NCBI GenBank assembly: GCA_963797675.1 | Contig: CAWCQQ010000007.1 | Location: 372,001 to 436,000, forward strand | DNA: 64,000 nt | Direction: 5' to 3' | Source: DASQPR01 sp963797675 | GTDB lineage: Bacteria > Actinomycetota > Actinomycetes > Mycobacteriales > Micromonosporaceae | Part shown: one piece after another, positions 1 through 9,068 of the stretch | Position numbering within the stretch: the stretch's first letter is position 1 | How the letters are laid out: the number at the start of each line of letters is the position of its first letter | Program-made: the position numbers and the translations under genes | The notes under the pieces: model-generated | What the model was told of the DNA's origin: nothing | Databases searched by the model: none | What the model saw: the letters and a program-made list of their open reading frames with translations, nothing else

Positions 1-482
1 CGGCGGTGATCGGAGCGGGAGCGTCCGTCGGACCGTTCGCATTCCTGCGACCCGGGACTGACCTTGGCGAGAATGGCCGGATCGGTACGTTCGTGGAGAC
101 GAAGAACGCCGCGATCGGCGCCCGGAGCAAGGTGCCGCACCTCAGTTACGTGGGCGACGCCACCATCGGCGTGGACGCCAACATCGGCGCGGGTATGATT
201 TTCGCCAACTACGACGGCGTCCACAAGCACCACACGACCGTCGGCGATGCGGTGTTCGTCGGCTCCGACTCGACGCTGGTCGCGCCGCGGACGATCGGCG
301 ACGGCGCCTACATCGGCGCGGGCAGTGCGGTCGTCAAGGACGTGCCCGCGGGCGATCTCGGCGTCACCCGAGCGCTGCAGCGCAATATCCCGGGATGGGT
401 GGAGCTCAAGCGCGCCGGTACGAAGTCCGCCGCGGCCGCTGCGGCTGCCGCCGCGGTCGCGAAGGAGATCGCGGAGTCCTGA
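1..482 (+). CDS. glmU: GlmU C-terminal part (bifunctional UDP-GlcNAc pyrophosphorylase / glucosamine-1-P acetyltransferase)
   Basis: This is the last 160 or so residues of GlmU; the uridyltransferase half lies outside the window. What remains is the left-handed beta-helix acetyltransferase domain, which acetylates glucosamine-1-phosphate for cell-wall precursor synthesis. Hexapeptide repeats run through the whole piece. The motif KVPHLSYVGD contains the catalytic histidine, and FANYDG lies in the acetyl-CoA/substrate region. The protein ends in an alanine-rich tail, as actinobacterial GlmU often does. prs follows 77 bp downstream in the same direction, the usual actinobacterial order. No frameshift is visible in this part. 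Confidence 0.95.
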   Translation, partial: AVIGAGASVGPFAFLRPGTDLGENGRIGTFVETKNAAIGARSKVPHLSYVGDATIGVDANIGAGMIFANYDGVHKHHTTVGDAVFVGSDSTLVAPRTIGDGAYIGAGSAVVKDVPAGDLGVTRALQRNIPGWVELKRAGTKSAAAAAAAAAVAKEIAES

Positions 483-559
483 CGGGCTGCCGCGACGGCC
501 CGATTGGCCTCGGGAGATACTGCTTTCAACTGGGGTCGGGCTAACGGACGGGTTAACGA

Positions 560-1542
560 ATGAGCGGCATCTCCACCGAGAACCGTAAGACGCTGATGCT
601 GTTCTCCGGGCGGGCATATCCGGATCTGGCGGTCGAGATCGGGCAGTGGCTCGGAGTCGCGCCGACCTCGACGGACGCGTACGACTTCGCCAACGAGGAG
701 ATCTTCGTCCGCTACGACGAGTCGGTCCGCGGTTCGGACGCGTTCGTGATCCAGTCGATGACCGTCGCCGCTGAACAAGTGGCTGATGGAATCGTTGATC
801 ATGGTGGACGCGCTCAAGCGAGGTTCGGCCAAGCGGATCACCGTCGTGGTGCCGTTCTACCCGTACGCGCGGCAGGACAAGAAGCATCGCGGCCGCGAGC
901 CGATCTCCGCGCGGCTGATGGCCGACCTCTACAAGACCGCCGGCGCGAACCGGATCCTCACCGTCGATCTGCACACCGCCCAGATCCAGGGCTTCTTCGA
1001 CGGCCCGGTGGATCACCTGTTCGCGATGGACGTACTGGCCACCTACGTTGCGGACAAGTACAAGGACCGCCCGATGGCCGTGGTGGCGCCGGACTCCGGT
1101 CGCGTACGCGTGGCCGAGCGCTGGACCGACCGTCTCGGCGGCTGCCCGCTCGCGTTCATCCACAAGACCCGGGACCCGCACGAAGCCGAACCAGGTCGTC
1201 GCGAACCGGGTCGTCGGCGACGTCGAGGGCCGGGTCTGCCTGATCGTCGACGACATGATCGACACCGGCGGGACGATCTGCAAGGCGGCCGACATCCTGT
1301 TCGAGTCGGGCGCGGCCGATGTGATCGTGGCCTCGACCCACGCGGTGCTGTCCGATCCCGCGACCGAGCGGCTGAAGAACAGCCGGATCAGCGAGATTGT
1401 GGTGACGAACACGCTGCCGATCGCGCCGGAGAGCCGGCTCGACAAGATCACCGTGTTGACGATCGCACCGCTGATCGCGCGCGCGATCCGCGAGGTGTTC
1501 GACGACGGCTCGGTGACCACCCTGTTCGGTGGCCTCAGCTAG
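560..1542 (+). CDS. prs: Ribose-phosphate pyrophosphokinase (PRPP synthetase), two frameshifts
   Basis: Makes PRPP from ribose-5-phosphate and ATP for nucleotide, His and Trp synthesis. The reading path covers about 326 residues, normal for the family. N-terminal FANEEIFVRYDESVRG, the central ARQDKKHRGREPISARL loop, VDLHTAQIQGFF, and the PRPP-binding loop VDDMIDTGGTI are all present. The frame shifts by +1 near 770 (before APLNKWLMES) and near 1185 (before PNQVVANRVVGD). Deleting one base at each point restores family spacing exactly, for example MTAPLNKW and DPHKPNQ. The start is ATG 560. An essential gene would not tolerate these shifts, so sequence error is likely. Confidence 0.93.
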
Positions 1543-1764
1543 TGGGGTGCCTCGTGTGAGGCGCTCTCGGCCGCTCGGGTAAGCTTGGACGGTTGCCACG
1601 GCGAGGGCGTCTCGTGGTCCGCTTTACCAGCGTCGACCATTGACCGAGGCGCCGTGATCGACGCGGTGTTCGGGCTACGTGTCCGCGCGCCTGCGCCCTA
1701 GCCCGGCACCGCGAGAGCCGCAACTGACTGAGAAGTAGCTTTTCCCCATTGGAGGGTGTTTGCC
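1543..1764 (+). promoter_or_regulatory. prs-rplY intergenic leader with candidate -10 box
   Basis: This 222-base gap has no open gene. GGTAAGCTTGG at 1578-1588 contains TAAGCT (1580-1585), an acceptable actinobacterial extended -10 box, which would give a leader of about 170 bases before rplY. The leader contains the GC-rich word GCCACGGCGAGGGCG. The ribosome binding site GGAGGG (1751-1756) sits 8 bases before the GTG at 1765 and decides that start over the GTG at 1756. Whether the leader autoregulates L25 cannot be told from sequence alone. Confidence 0.35.
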
Positions 1765-2395
1765 GTGTCCGAGGTCCGTATCAGCGCCGAACCGCGTACC
1801 GAGTTCGGCAAGGGCGGTGCCCGTCGCACCCGCCGCGCCGGGAACGTGCCCGCCGTCCTTTACGGACACGGTGCGGCTCCCGTCCACATTTCGCTGCCCG
1901 CCCGGGAGTTCGCCGCGATCATCCGCAAGAGCGGCATGACGCAGGTACTCAACATCGACATCAGCCGACGGCACCAAGGCGCTCGCGCTGCCGAAGGCGA
2001 TCCAGCGCGACCCGGTACGTGACACGTACGACCACGTCGACCTGCTGGTCGTCCGCGCCGGTGAGAAGATCACGATCGACGTGCCGGTGGTTCTGGTCGG
2101 CGAGGCCGCTCGTGACACGCTGGTCAACCACGAGCAGCAGACGATCTCGATCATCGCGGACGCGACCAAGCTGCCCGAGCACATCGAGGCCTCGATCGAG
2201 GGCCTCGAGGCCGGTTCGCACGTCACCGCCGGCGAGCTGAAGCTTCCGGCCGGCGTCGAACTCGCCGCCGACCCGGAGCTGATCGTCGTCATCGTCAACA
2301 ACTCGCCGAGCGCGGCCGACCTGGACGCCGAGGGTGCCGAGACCGCGGGCGCAGCGGCCGAGGAAGAGGCGCCGGCCGAGGAAGACGCGGCCTAA
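1765..2395 (+). CDS. rplY: 50S ribosomal protein L25/general stress protein Ctc, one frameshift
   Basis: A 5S rRNA-binding ribosomal protein of the long Ctc type, about 209 residues: N-terminal L25 domain (residues 1-90) plus the C-terminal TL5/Ctc beta domain. The N-terminus SEVRISAEPRTEFGKGGARR and NVPAVLYGHG are diagnostic. The acidic Ala/Glu tail after VVIVNNSPS is typical of actinobacteria. A +1 shift near 1966 separates VLNIDIS from DGTKALALPKAIQRDP; removing one C restores the frame. A strong terminator follows 18 bases after the stop codon. Confidence 0.94.
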
Positions 2396-2413
2396 TCACT
2401 TGCATTGATCGGC

Positions 2414-2444
2414 AGATCCCGGGGCACTCTGAGCCCCGGGATCT
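2414..2444 (+). terminator. Rho-independent-type terminator after rplY
   Basis: A perfect 12-bp stem, AGATCCCGGGGC paired with GCCCCGGGATCT around a 7-base loop, follows rplY and precedes pth. The T-run behind it is weak (GTTGGCTTTG), as is common in actinobacteria. Confidence 0.8.
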
Positions 2445-2468
2445 GTTGGCTTTGAAGGGGGTTGACCG

Positions 2469-3055
2469 ATGACGACTGTGCCGTGGCTGGTGGTCGGGCT
2501 CGGCAATCCCGGTGCCCAGTACGCGAAGAATCGCCACAACGTCGGGTTCATGGTCGCGGACTTGCTCGCGGATCGGATCGGGGTCAAGTTCGGCCGTGCG
2601 AACCGCGCCGCCAGCCGAGGTCGCCGAGGGGCATCTGCGCCCGGGCGGCCCGAAGCTCGTGATCGCGAAGCCGACGACGTACATGAACCTGCTCGGGGGC
2701 GCCGACGGTCGCGCTGGCCCAGTTCTACAAGATCCCGCCGAGCCAGGTCATCGCCGTACACGACGAGCTCGATCTGGAGTTCGGCACGATCCGGGTCAAG
2801 ATCGGCGGCGGTGAAGGCGGTCACAACGGCCTGCGGTCGATCTCCGGTTCGATGGCGACCAAGGAGTACGTACGCGTGCGGTTCGGCATCGGCCGCCCGC
2901 CGGGTCGGCAGGACCCGGCCGACTACGTGCTCAGCGACTTCTCCGGCACGCAGCGCAAGGAACTCGAGTTCCTGATCGACCGTGCTGCCGACATCGTCGA
3001 ATCGGTCATCGAGATCGGCGTGGAGCCGACCCAGAACAAGTACCACGCGTCCTGA
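2469..3055 (+). CDS. pth: Peptidyl-tRNA hydrolase, two frameshifts
   Basis: Releases peptides from stalled peptidyl-tRNA; essential in most bacteria. About 194 residues after correction, the family norm. Visible motifs are VVGLGNPGAQYAKNRHNVGF (with the catalytic His), PTTYMN, AVHDELDLEFG (catalytic Asp) and GGGEGGHNGLRSI. A +1 shift lies near 2620 (before EVAEGHLRPG) and another near 2704 (before TVALAQFYKIPPS). Deleting one base at the second point gives MNLLGGPTVAL, which matches family spacing. The start is ATG 2469, eight bases after a purine-rich AAGGGGG. Confidence 0.92.
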
Positions 3056-3264
3056 TCAGGCAGAACATCGGTTCGACTAAATGTCCCTTTATGTAACACA
3101 TCCGTGTGGTTGACGTGATTTTGACCTTATGGATGGTTCTGGGCTGATCTAATGACCCGTGACGGGGGTCCGGCATCAGGCGTTGTAACCGCTGACGCAC
3201 CGACGGCATGCACATGTCGCGGACCGCCCGATGGGCGCAAGCGGGACAGCGCGAGGGGGCCGGG
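3056..3264 (+). other. Intergenic region before the first polysaccharide/sulfate operon
   Basis: About 210 bases without a convincing gene and clearly more AT-rich than its surroundings. It contains TTGACG (3112-3117) and TTGACC (3121-3126), which resemble -35 boxes, and a short inverted repeat ACAC-ATCC-GTGT close by. I could not pair these with a clear -10 element at good spacing. It probably holds the promoter of the epsE-like/cysQDN operon. Confidence 0.4.
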
Positions 3265-4901
3265 TTGTCTGACCTGTACGAGAGTTCCGTGCAGAAGTCT
3301 GCGTTTCTCGACCGACGACCTCGGCCGGATCTATCGCCTGCCGGACGCTCCGGTGTCACCCGCACCCGCCGGTCTGAACCTCCGGCGCATCGATATCCCA
3401 TCCGGTGCGTGGCGGATCGCCCGGCGAATCCCGGGTCGACACCGACGGTCATGTTCCGGACCACGACGCCGCCCGCGCTCGGCCGGCACGCGCGCCCCGG
3501 CCGGATCCGGACGATCTGGGAGGTCCGCTACGTCAAGTCGCTGGTCGCGCGCCGATCTGCTGGCCGCACTGATCGCCGGTGGGGTCGCGTTCGCCGCCCG
3601 GTTCGGCAACGACGTCACGCCCTACAACCGCCTGTACGCGCTGTTCACCAGCCTGCTGCCGTTGATGCTGCTGGCGTCGCTCGCGCTGAACCGCGCGTAC
3701 GAGCGCCGGTTCCTGTTCGTCGGCACCGACGAGTACCAGCGGGTGCTGCGGGCCGGATTGGCGTTGACGGCGATGACCGCGATCGTCTCGTACACGCTCA
3801 ATATCAGTCTGGCTCGTGGATACGTGGTGCTTGCGCTGCCGCTCGCGACCGCGATCGCGGTCGGTGCGCGCTTCGGGCTCCGCAAGCACCTGCACCACCG
3901 GCGGGCCCGGGGCGAATGCCTGCGCCGCGTGATCGTGGTCGGGCACGAACTGGCCGTGGTCGGCCTCGCCCACCAGCTGAACCGTGAGCGCTATCACGGG
4001 ATGGAGGTGGTCGGGTGCTGCCTGCCGGCGAACCACGACGGCGCCGTGGGCATGCCGGTCTACGGCACGTTCGACGATGTCGCGGTCGCGGTCGAGGCGG
4101 CCCGGGCGGACACCGTGATCGTTCTCTCCTGTCCCGAGTTGGACGGGCATATCCTGCGACGGCTGGGCTGGCGCCTGGAGCGCGAGGACATCGACATGAT
4201 CGTGGCGAATTCGCTGATCGATGTCGCCGGCGCCCGAACCACGGTACGGCCGGTCGACGGCCTGCCGATGCTGCACGTCGAGCACGCACGCCTGTCCGGT
4301 GTCGCCCGCGCGTTCAAGTCGGTCTTCGACTGGTTCGGTGCCGGCCTCGGGCTGCTGGTGCTGTCGCCGCTGCTGCTGGCGATCGCGATCGCGATCAAAT
4401 GCGACTCGCCCGGCCCGATCCTGTTCCGGCAGACCCGGGTCGGGAAGGGCGGCACGAGAGTTCCGGATAGTCAAGTTCCGGACAATGCACACCGACGCCG
4501 AGCGCCGGCTGGACGAGATCCGGCACCTGAACGAGAACGACGGCGTGCTGTTCAAGATGCGTGACGATCCGCGGATCACCCGGGTCGGGAGGTATCTGCG
4601 CAGGCTGTCAGTGGATGAACTGCCGCAGTTGATCAACGTACTGCTGGGCGACATGTCGCTGGTCGGGCCGCGCCCGCCGCTGCGTAAGGAGGTCGAGGCC
4701 TACCCGGCCGACATGCGACGGCGGCTCGCCGTACGCCCCGGCATCACCGGCCTATGGCAGGTTTCCGGACGCTCCGATCTATCCTGGAGCGAGGCGGTTC
4801 GGCTCGATCTTCGATATGTGGAAAACTGGTCGTTCTCGCTCGACTGTGTAATCCTGTTGCGCACCCTTTCCGCGGTGTGTCGGAGTTCGGGAGCGTACTG
4901 A
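3265..4901 (+). CDS. Polyprenyl-phosphate sugar-1-phosphate transferase (WbaP/EpsE type), copy 1, about five frameshifts
   Basis: Membrane enzyme that starts exopolysaccharide repeat units by moving a sugar-1-phosphate from a nucleotide sugar to undecaprenyl phosphate. About 543 residues after correction: hydrophilic N-terminus, four to five membrane segments (around 3555-3850), a Rossmann-like domain and the C-terminal bacterial sugar transferase domain. The last shows KFRTM, NENDGVLFKM, LRRLSVDELPQLINV, SLVGPRPPLR and GITGLWQVSGRSDLSW. Plus-one shifts lie near 3307, 3431, 3518, 3553 and 4453. TTG 3265 follows GAGGGGG, but the start is uncertain; ATG 3451 is an alternative. It is closely similar to the gene at 44727. 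Its stop overlaps the cysQ start by one base (TGATG), which implies translational coupling. Confidence 0.85.
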
Positions 4902-5708
4902 TGCCATCCGCTGTTGACGGAGCCTTCGCCCGCTGGCTCGCCGACGGCGCCGGAGATCTACTTCTCCGGCTCCGCGACGAGATGGGGTTCCACGACCCCG
5001 ATGCGCTGCGCAAAGCCGGCGACAAGCAGGCACACGACTTCATCACCACGATGCTGGCCCGGCACCGCCCGGCCGACGCGGTGCTGTCCGAGGAGGGCGT
5101 CCGCGACGATCCGGCCCGGCTCGACGCCGAGCGCGTCTGGATCGTCGATCCGCTCGACGGCACCCGCGAGTTCGGTGAGGAGGGCCGCAGCGACTGGGCC
5201 GTGCACATCGGCCTGTGGACCCGGTCCTCGCCGGCGCCGAGCTGCCTGGCCGCCGCCGCGGTTGCGCTGCCGGCCCAGCGCCGCGTGATCGGCACCGACT
5301 TCCCGCCCACCTACCCGCCGATGTCGCCGGCGAGCGCCGCCGGTGAGCCCGCCGCGCTGCGGTTCGTCGCCAGCCGTACGCGTCCGCCGGCCGATCCTGC
5401 TGCAGCTCGTCGAGCAGTTCGGTGGCACGACCGTTCCGATGGGCTCGGCCGGCGCCAAGATCGCCGCGGTGATCTCCGGTGACGTCGACGCGTACGTGCA
5501 TGCCGGTGGGCAATACGAGTGGGACTCGGCCGCCCCGGTGGCGATCGCGTTCGCGACCGGACTGCACGCCTCCCGCATCGACGGGTCGCCGCTGGTCTAC
5601 AACCAGGCGGATGCGTACCTTCCCGATCTGATCGTCTGCCGTAAAGATCTGGCAGCGCCGCTGCTCGCGGCCATCTCACGGGTTGGGTCGACCGACTCGG
5701 CCGTCTAG
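4901..5708 (+). CDS. cysQ: 3'(2'),5'-bisphosphate nucleotidase CysQ-like (inositol monophosphatase family), one frameshift
   Basis: Removes the 3'-phosphate from PAP (and PAPS), preventing build-up of the by-product of sulfotransferases and PAPS reductase. About 268 residues. Metal-binding motifs of the superfamily are present: AVLSEEG (Glu), IVDPLDGTREF (the DPLDGT signature) and, near the C-terminus, YEWDSAAPVAIA (WDxAAP). One +1 shift lies near 5393, before PILLQLVEQFGG. It begins inside the stop codon of the sugar-phosphate transferase, with cysD 31 bases downstream, so transferase, cysQ, cysD and cysN appear to be one operon. Inositol-phosphatase activity is possible in this superfamily, but the sulfur neighbours favour PAP. 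Confidence 0.88.
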
Positions 5709-5739
5709 GCATTCCCCACCGATGCGATAAGGTTTCTCG

Positions 5740-6707
5740 ATGGATGTCTTCTCGACTGACGGGACCGCGCTCGAGTTCGAGCACGACCTGGCGCACCCGC
5801 CCGCCGCGAATTACCGGGTCTCTCATCTGGACGCGCTCGTTGCCGAGAGCGTCTTCATCATGCGCGAGGTCGTCGCCGAATTCGAGCGTCCTGGCGCTGC
5901 TGTTCTCCGGCGGCAAGGACTCCATCGTCATGCTTCGCCTGGCCGAGAAGGCGTTCGCGCCGGCGCGCATCCCGTTCCCGATGCTGCACGTCGACACCGG
6001 TCACAACTTCCCTGAGGTGCTCGACTACCGGGACCGCCGGGTCGAGCAGCTCGGTGTCCAGCTGAACGTCGCCTCGGTGCAGGACGCGCTCGATGCCGGC
6101 CGGGTGCATCGCGCCGTCCGACGGCACCCGCAACCGGATCCAGACGCCGGTCCTGCTCGACGCGATCGAAAAGGGCCGCTACGACTCGCTGTTCGGCGGC
6201 GCCCGCCGCGACGAGGAGAAGGCTCGCGCGAAGGAGCGCGTCTTCTCGTTCCGCGACGAGTTCGGCCAGTGGGACCCGAAGAACCAGCGGCCCGAACTCT
6301 GGTCGCTCTACAACGGCCGGGTCCACCCGGGCGAGTCGATCCGGGTCTTCCCGCTGTCCAACTGGACCGAGCTCGACATCTGGCACTTCATCGCGAACGA
6401 GCAGATGGAGCTGCCGTCGATCTACTTCGCGCACAAGCGCGAGGTGGTCGACCGCGACGGCATGCTCTATGCGGTCAACGAGTACCTACCGATGCGCAAG
6501 GGCGAGGAGTCGTTCGTCGAGCAGGTGCGTTACCGCACCGTCGGCGACGCGTCCTGCACCGCGGCCGTCCGCTCCGACGCCGACACGATCGACAAGGTGA
6601 TCGACGAGGTCGCTGCGACCCGGATCACCGAGCGCGGCGCGACCCGCGGCGACGACAAGGTCAGCGAGGCGTCCATGGAAGACCGTAAGCGAGAGGGTTA
6701 CTTTTAA
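5740..6707 (+). CDS. cysD: Sulfate adenylyltransferase subunit 2, two frameshifts
   Basis: Small catalytic subunit of ATP sulfurylase; makes APS from sulfate and ATP together with CysN. About 321 residues, normal length. The PP-loop LLFSGGKDSIVMLRLAEKA, HVDTGHNFPEV, FGGARRDEEKARAKER and FRDEFGQWDPKNQRPELW are diagnostic. A +1 shift lies near 5890, just before LALLFSGG, and another near 6105; removing a C there gives GRVIAPSDGTRNR. The stop TAA overlaps the cysN ATG by one base. The N-terminal 45 residues are longer than in E. coli CysD and less conserved. Confidence 0.93.
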
Positions 6708-8014
6708 TGCCGGACACACTGACGCCTCTGGCGCCGCATCTCCTGCCCTCGGCGCGGGGGATGGATCTGCTGCGGTTCGCAACGGCGGGTTCGGTGGACG
6801 ACGGAAAGTCCACTCTGATCGGGCGCCTTCTCTACGACACCAAGACCATCTTCGAAGATCAGCTCGCCGCGGTCGAAGCCGTCTCCGCTGCGCGCGGTGA
6901 CGAGTACACGAACCTGGCGTTGCTCACCGATGGTCTGCGGGCCGAGCGGGAGCAGGGCATCACGATCGACGTGGCGTACCGGTACTTTGCCACGCCGCGG
7001 CGCAAGTTCATCATCGCGGACACGCCCGGGCACATGCAGTACACCCGGAACATGGTGACCGGTGCGTCAACCGCCGACCTGGCGCTGATCCTGGTGGATG
7101 CGCGTAAGGGCCTGCTCGAGCAGTCCCGCCGGCACGCGTTCCTGTGCTCGCTGCTGCGCGTACCGCATCTGGTGCTGTGCGTGAACAAGATGGACCTCGT
7201 CGGCTACGACCAGGGCATCTACGAGGAGATCGCGGCCGAGTTCACCGCGTTCGCGGCGAAGCTGGAAGCCCCCGACCTCGCGGTCATCCCGATCTCCGCG
7301 CTCAACGGCGACAACATCGTCACGCGGGCCGAATCGATGCCGTGGTACCAGGGGCCGTCGCTGCTGCACCACCTGGAACACGTACACATCGGGTCGGATC
7401 GCAACCTGGTCGACGTACGGTTCCCGGTGCAATACGTGATCCGCCCGCAGTCGTCCACGATCACCGACTACCGGGGGTACGCCGGGCAGGTCGCATCCGG
7501 CGTCCTGAAGCCGGGTGACGAGGTGATGGTGCTGCCGTCCGGGTTCACCAGCAAGGTCGCGTCGATCGATACCGCCGACGGACCCGTGTCGGAGGCGTTC
7601 CCTCCGATGTCGGTGACGATCCGCCTGGAAGACGAGATCGACATCTCCCGCGGCGACATGATCTGCCGGCCGCACAACCAGCCGTCGGTCAGCCAGGACA
7701 TCGACGCGATGATCTGCTGGATGGACGAGACCCGACCGATGACGGTCGGCGCAAAATACGCGATCAAGCACACCACCCGGTCGGCCCGGGCGTTGGTTCG
7801 CGACGTGAACTACCGCCTTGACGTGAACTCGTTGCACCGCGACGAGACCGCGACCGAGTTGCGCCTGAACGAGATCGGACGGGTCCGATTGCGTACGACC
7901 GTGCCGCTGCTCGCCGACGAATACCGCCGCAATCGCAATACCGGAGGCTTCATCGTGATTGACGAAGGCACCAACCGGACCGTGGGTGCAGGCATCATCG
8001 TGGAGGCCTCCTAA
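6707..8014 (+). CDS. cysN: Sulfate adenylyltransferase subunit 1 (GTPase), stand-alone
   Basis: GTPase subunit of ATP sulfurylase, coupling GTP hydrolysis to APS formation. 435 residues in one intact frame. G motifs are GSVDDGKSTLIGRLLYDT (G1), EQGITIDVAYRYF (G2), DTPGHMQYTRNM (G3) and NKMD (G4), followed by EF-Tu-like beta-barrel domains. The protein ends where the elongation-factor-like part ends, so there is no fused CysC APS-kinase domain. PAPS synthesis would therefore need a separate kinase, which is not in this window. The one-base overlap with cysD indicates coupled translation. Confidence 0.96.
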   Translation: MPDTLTPLAPHLLPSARGMDLLRFATAGSVDDGKSTLIGRLLYDTKTIFEDQLAAVEAVSAARGDEYTNLALLTDGLRAEREQGITIDVAYRYFATPRRKFIIADTPGHMQYTRNMVTGASTADLALILVDARKGLLEQSRRHAFLCSLLRVPHLVLCVNKMDLVGYDQGIYEEIAAEFTAFAAKLEAPDLAVIPISALNGDNIVTRAESMPWYQGPSLLHHLEHVHIGSDRNLVDVRFPVQYVIRPQSSTITDYRGYAGQVASGVLKPGDEVMVLPSGFTSKVASIDTADGPVSEAFPPMSVTIRLEDEIDISRGDMICRPHNQPSVSQDIDAMICWMDETRPMTVGAKYAIKHTTRSARALVRDVNYRLDVNSLHRDETATELRLNEIGRVRLRTTVPLLADEYRRNRNTGGFIVIDEGTNRTVGAGIIVEAS

Positions 8015-8129
8015 GGCCGAGCCGCGAAGTCGCACCGGGCGCCGGCGCTTCGCCCGTACCTACCGGCCCAGGCCGGTGCTCGGGTCGGCGTCCCGTTCGG
8101 TAGCCGGCTCCCGGTCGGCGGCGCGCCTG

Positions 8130-9068
8130 ATGCTGCCGCTGCAACGCAAGGCGGTTCGGCCGCGGCCGGACGACCCGGATGCGGCGAGCCGGACGGTGAT
8201 GTCTGCGGCCGCTGCTCGGATGCGCGTCGGCGCGCTCCGGGTCACCGCGCTGCTGCGGCGCGGCGTCGACCAGATCGACCGGGCGCTCGGTGCCGACCCG
8301 GACGCCCGCAAGCAGATGAGCGACATCGAACTGCGCGCGCTCGTGGCCGCGAATCCGACGCTGGCGGCCGAGGAGCGGAAGATCATCGATGAGGTGCTGA
8401 CCGCCGGCGCCCGGCACGTCAGCGCCGTGATGGTGCCGCGTACCGACGTGATCTATCTGGAGTCCGGTCTCGACGTCGCGGCGGCGGTGCGAACGATCCG
8501 CGACACCCCGCATTCGCGCTTCCCGGTGATCGACGGATCGCACGACGACATCGTCGGCTTCGTCCACCTGCGGGATCTACTGATGCCGCCGTCGGATCGG
8601 GCGCACACCACGGTCGGCCTGCTCGCCCGCGAGGTCCGTCGCGTCCCGTCCAGCAAGCACGTCCTCGCCGCGCTGTCCGAGATGCGCAGCGAGGGACATC
8701 ATCTGGCGGTGGTGGTCGACGAGTACGGCGGGACGGCCGGCATCGTGACCCTTGAGGATCTGATCGAGGAACTGGTCGGCGAGATCCACGACGAGTACGA
8801 CGCGGTCCCCGAGCCGGAGTCGATCCTGAGCGACATCGACGGCCGGATCCACCTCGCCGACTTCGCCGGGCGCTACGGTTTCGAGCTGCCCGCCGGCCCG
8901 TACGAGTCGCTGGGTGGGTTCGTGATGGCCCGCCTCGGCCGGTTGCCGGTCATCGGGGACGAGATCCAGGTCGACGCATGGCGCCTGGTCGTGACGCAGT
9001 GCGACGGTCGCCGCGCCAGCCGTGTCGCAGTTCTACCTAATCGGCGCTTGGTGACACCGTCTGGATGA
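8130..9068 (+). CDS. CorC/HlyC-type CBS-pair protein lacking the DUF21 membrane domain
   Basis: About 310 residues with two CBS domains and a C-terminal transporter-associated (CorC_HlyC) domain, the cytosolic module of the hemolysin-C/CorC family linked to Mg/Co homeostasis. Key segments are EERKIIDEVL, VMVPRTDVIYLE, RFPVIDGSHDDIVGFVHLRD and AVVVDEYGGTAGIVTLEDL. Full-length relatives carry a four-helix DUF21 domain before the ELRALV segment. Here only an Arg-rich hydrophilic stretch precedes it and cysN lies immediately upstream, so no membrane domain is encoded. The start is uncertain: ATG 8130, with GTG 8076 an in-frame alternative. It overlaps the convergent gene by 32 bases. Confidence 0.8.
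   Translation: MLPLQRKAVRPRPDDPDAASRTVMSAAAARMRVGALRVTALLRRGVDQIDRALGADPDARKQMSDIELRALVAANPTLAAEERKIIDEVLTAGARHVSAVMVPRTDVIYLESGLDVAAAVRTIRDTPHSRFPVIDGSHDDIVGFVHLRDLLMPPSDRAHTTVGLLAREVRRVPSSKHVLAALSEMRSEGHHLAVVVDEYGGTAGIVTLEDLIEELVGEIHDEYDAVPEPESILSDIDGRIHLADFAGRYGFELPAGPYESLGGFVMARLGRLPVIGDEIQVDAWRLVVTQCDGRRASRVAVLPNRRLVTPSG

Noticed and set aside
560..1542. Programmed ribosomal frameshifting as the explanation of broken genes
   Set aside because: The shifts occur in dozens of unrelated genes, often several per gene, with no shared slippery site, stop codon or downstream structure. Sequence error is simpler.
1543..1764. A tRNA gene between prs and rplY
   Set aside because: No T-loop (GTTCGA) or acceptor-stem pairing could be found in this gap, nor convincingly in the other intergenic regions.
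3152..3450. A separate small gene upstream of the first sugar-phosphate transferase
   Set aside because: Joining frames with three one-base corrections gives one continuous, GC3-biased N-terminus leading into the transferase, so a separate gene is unnecessary.
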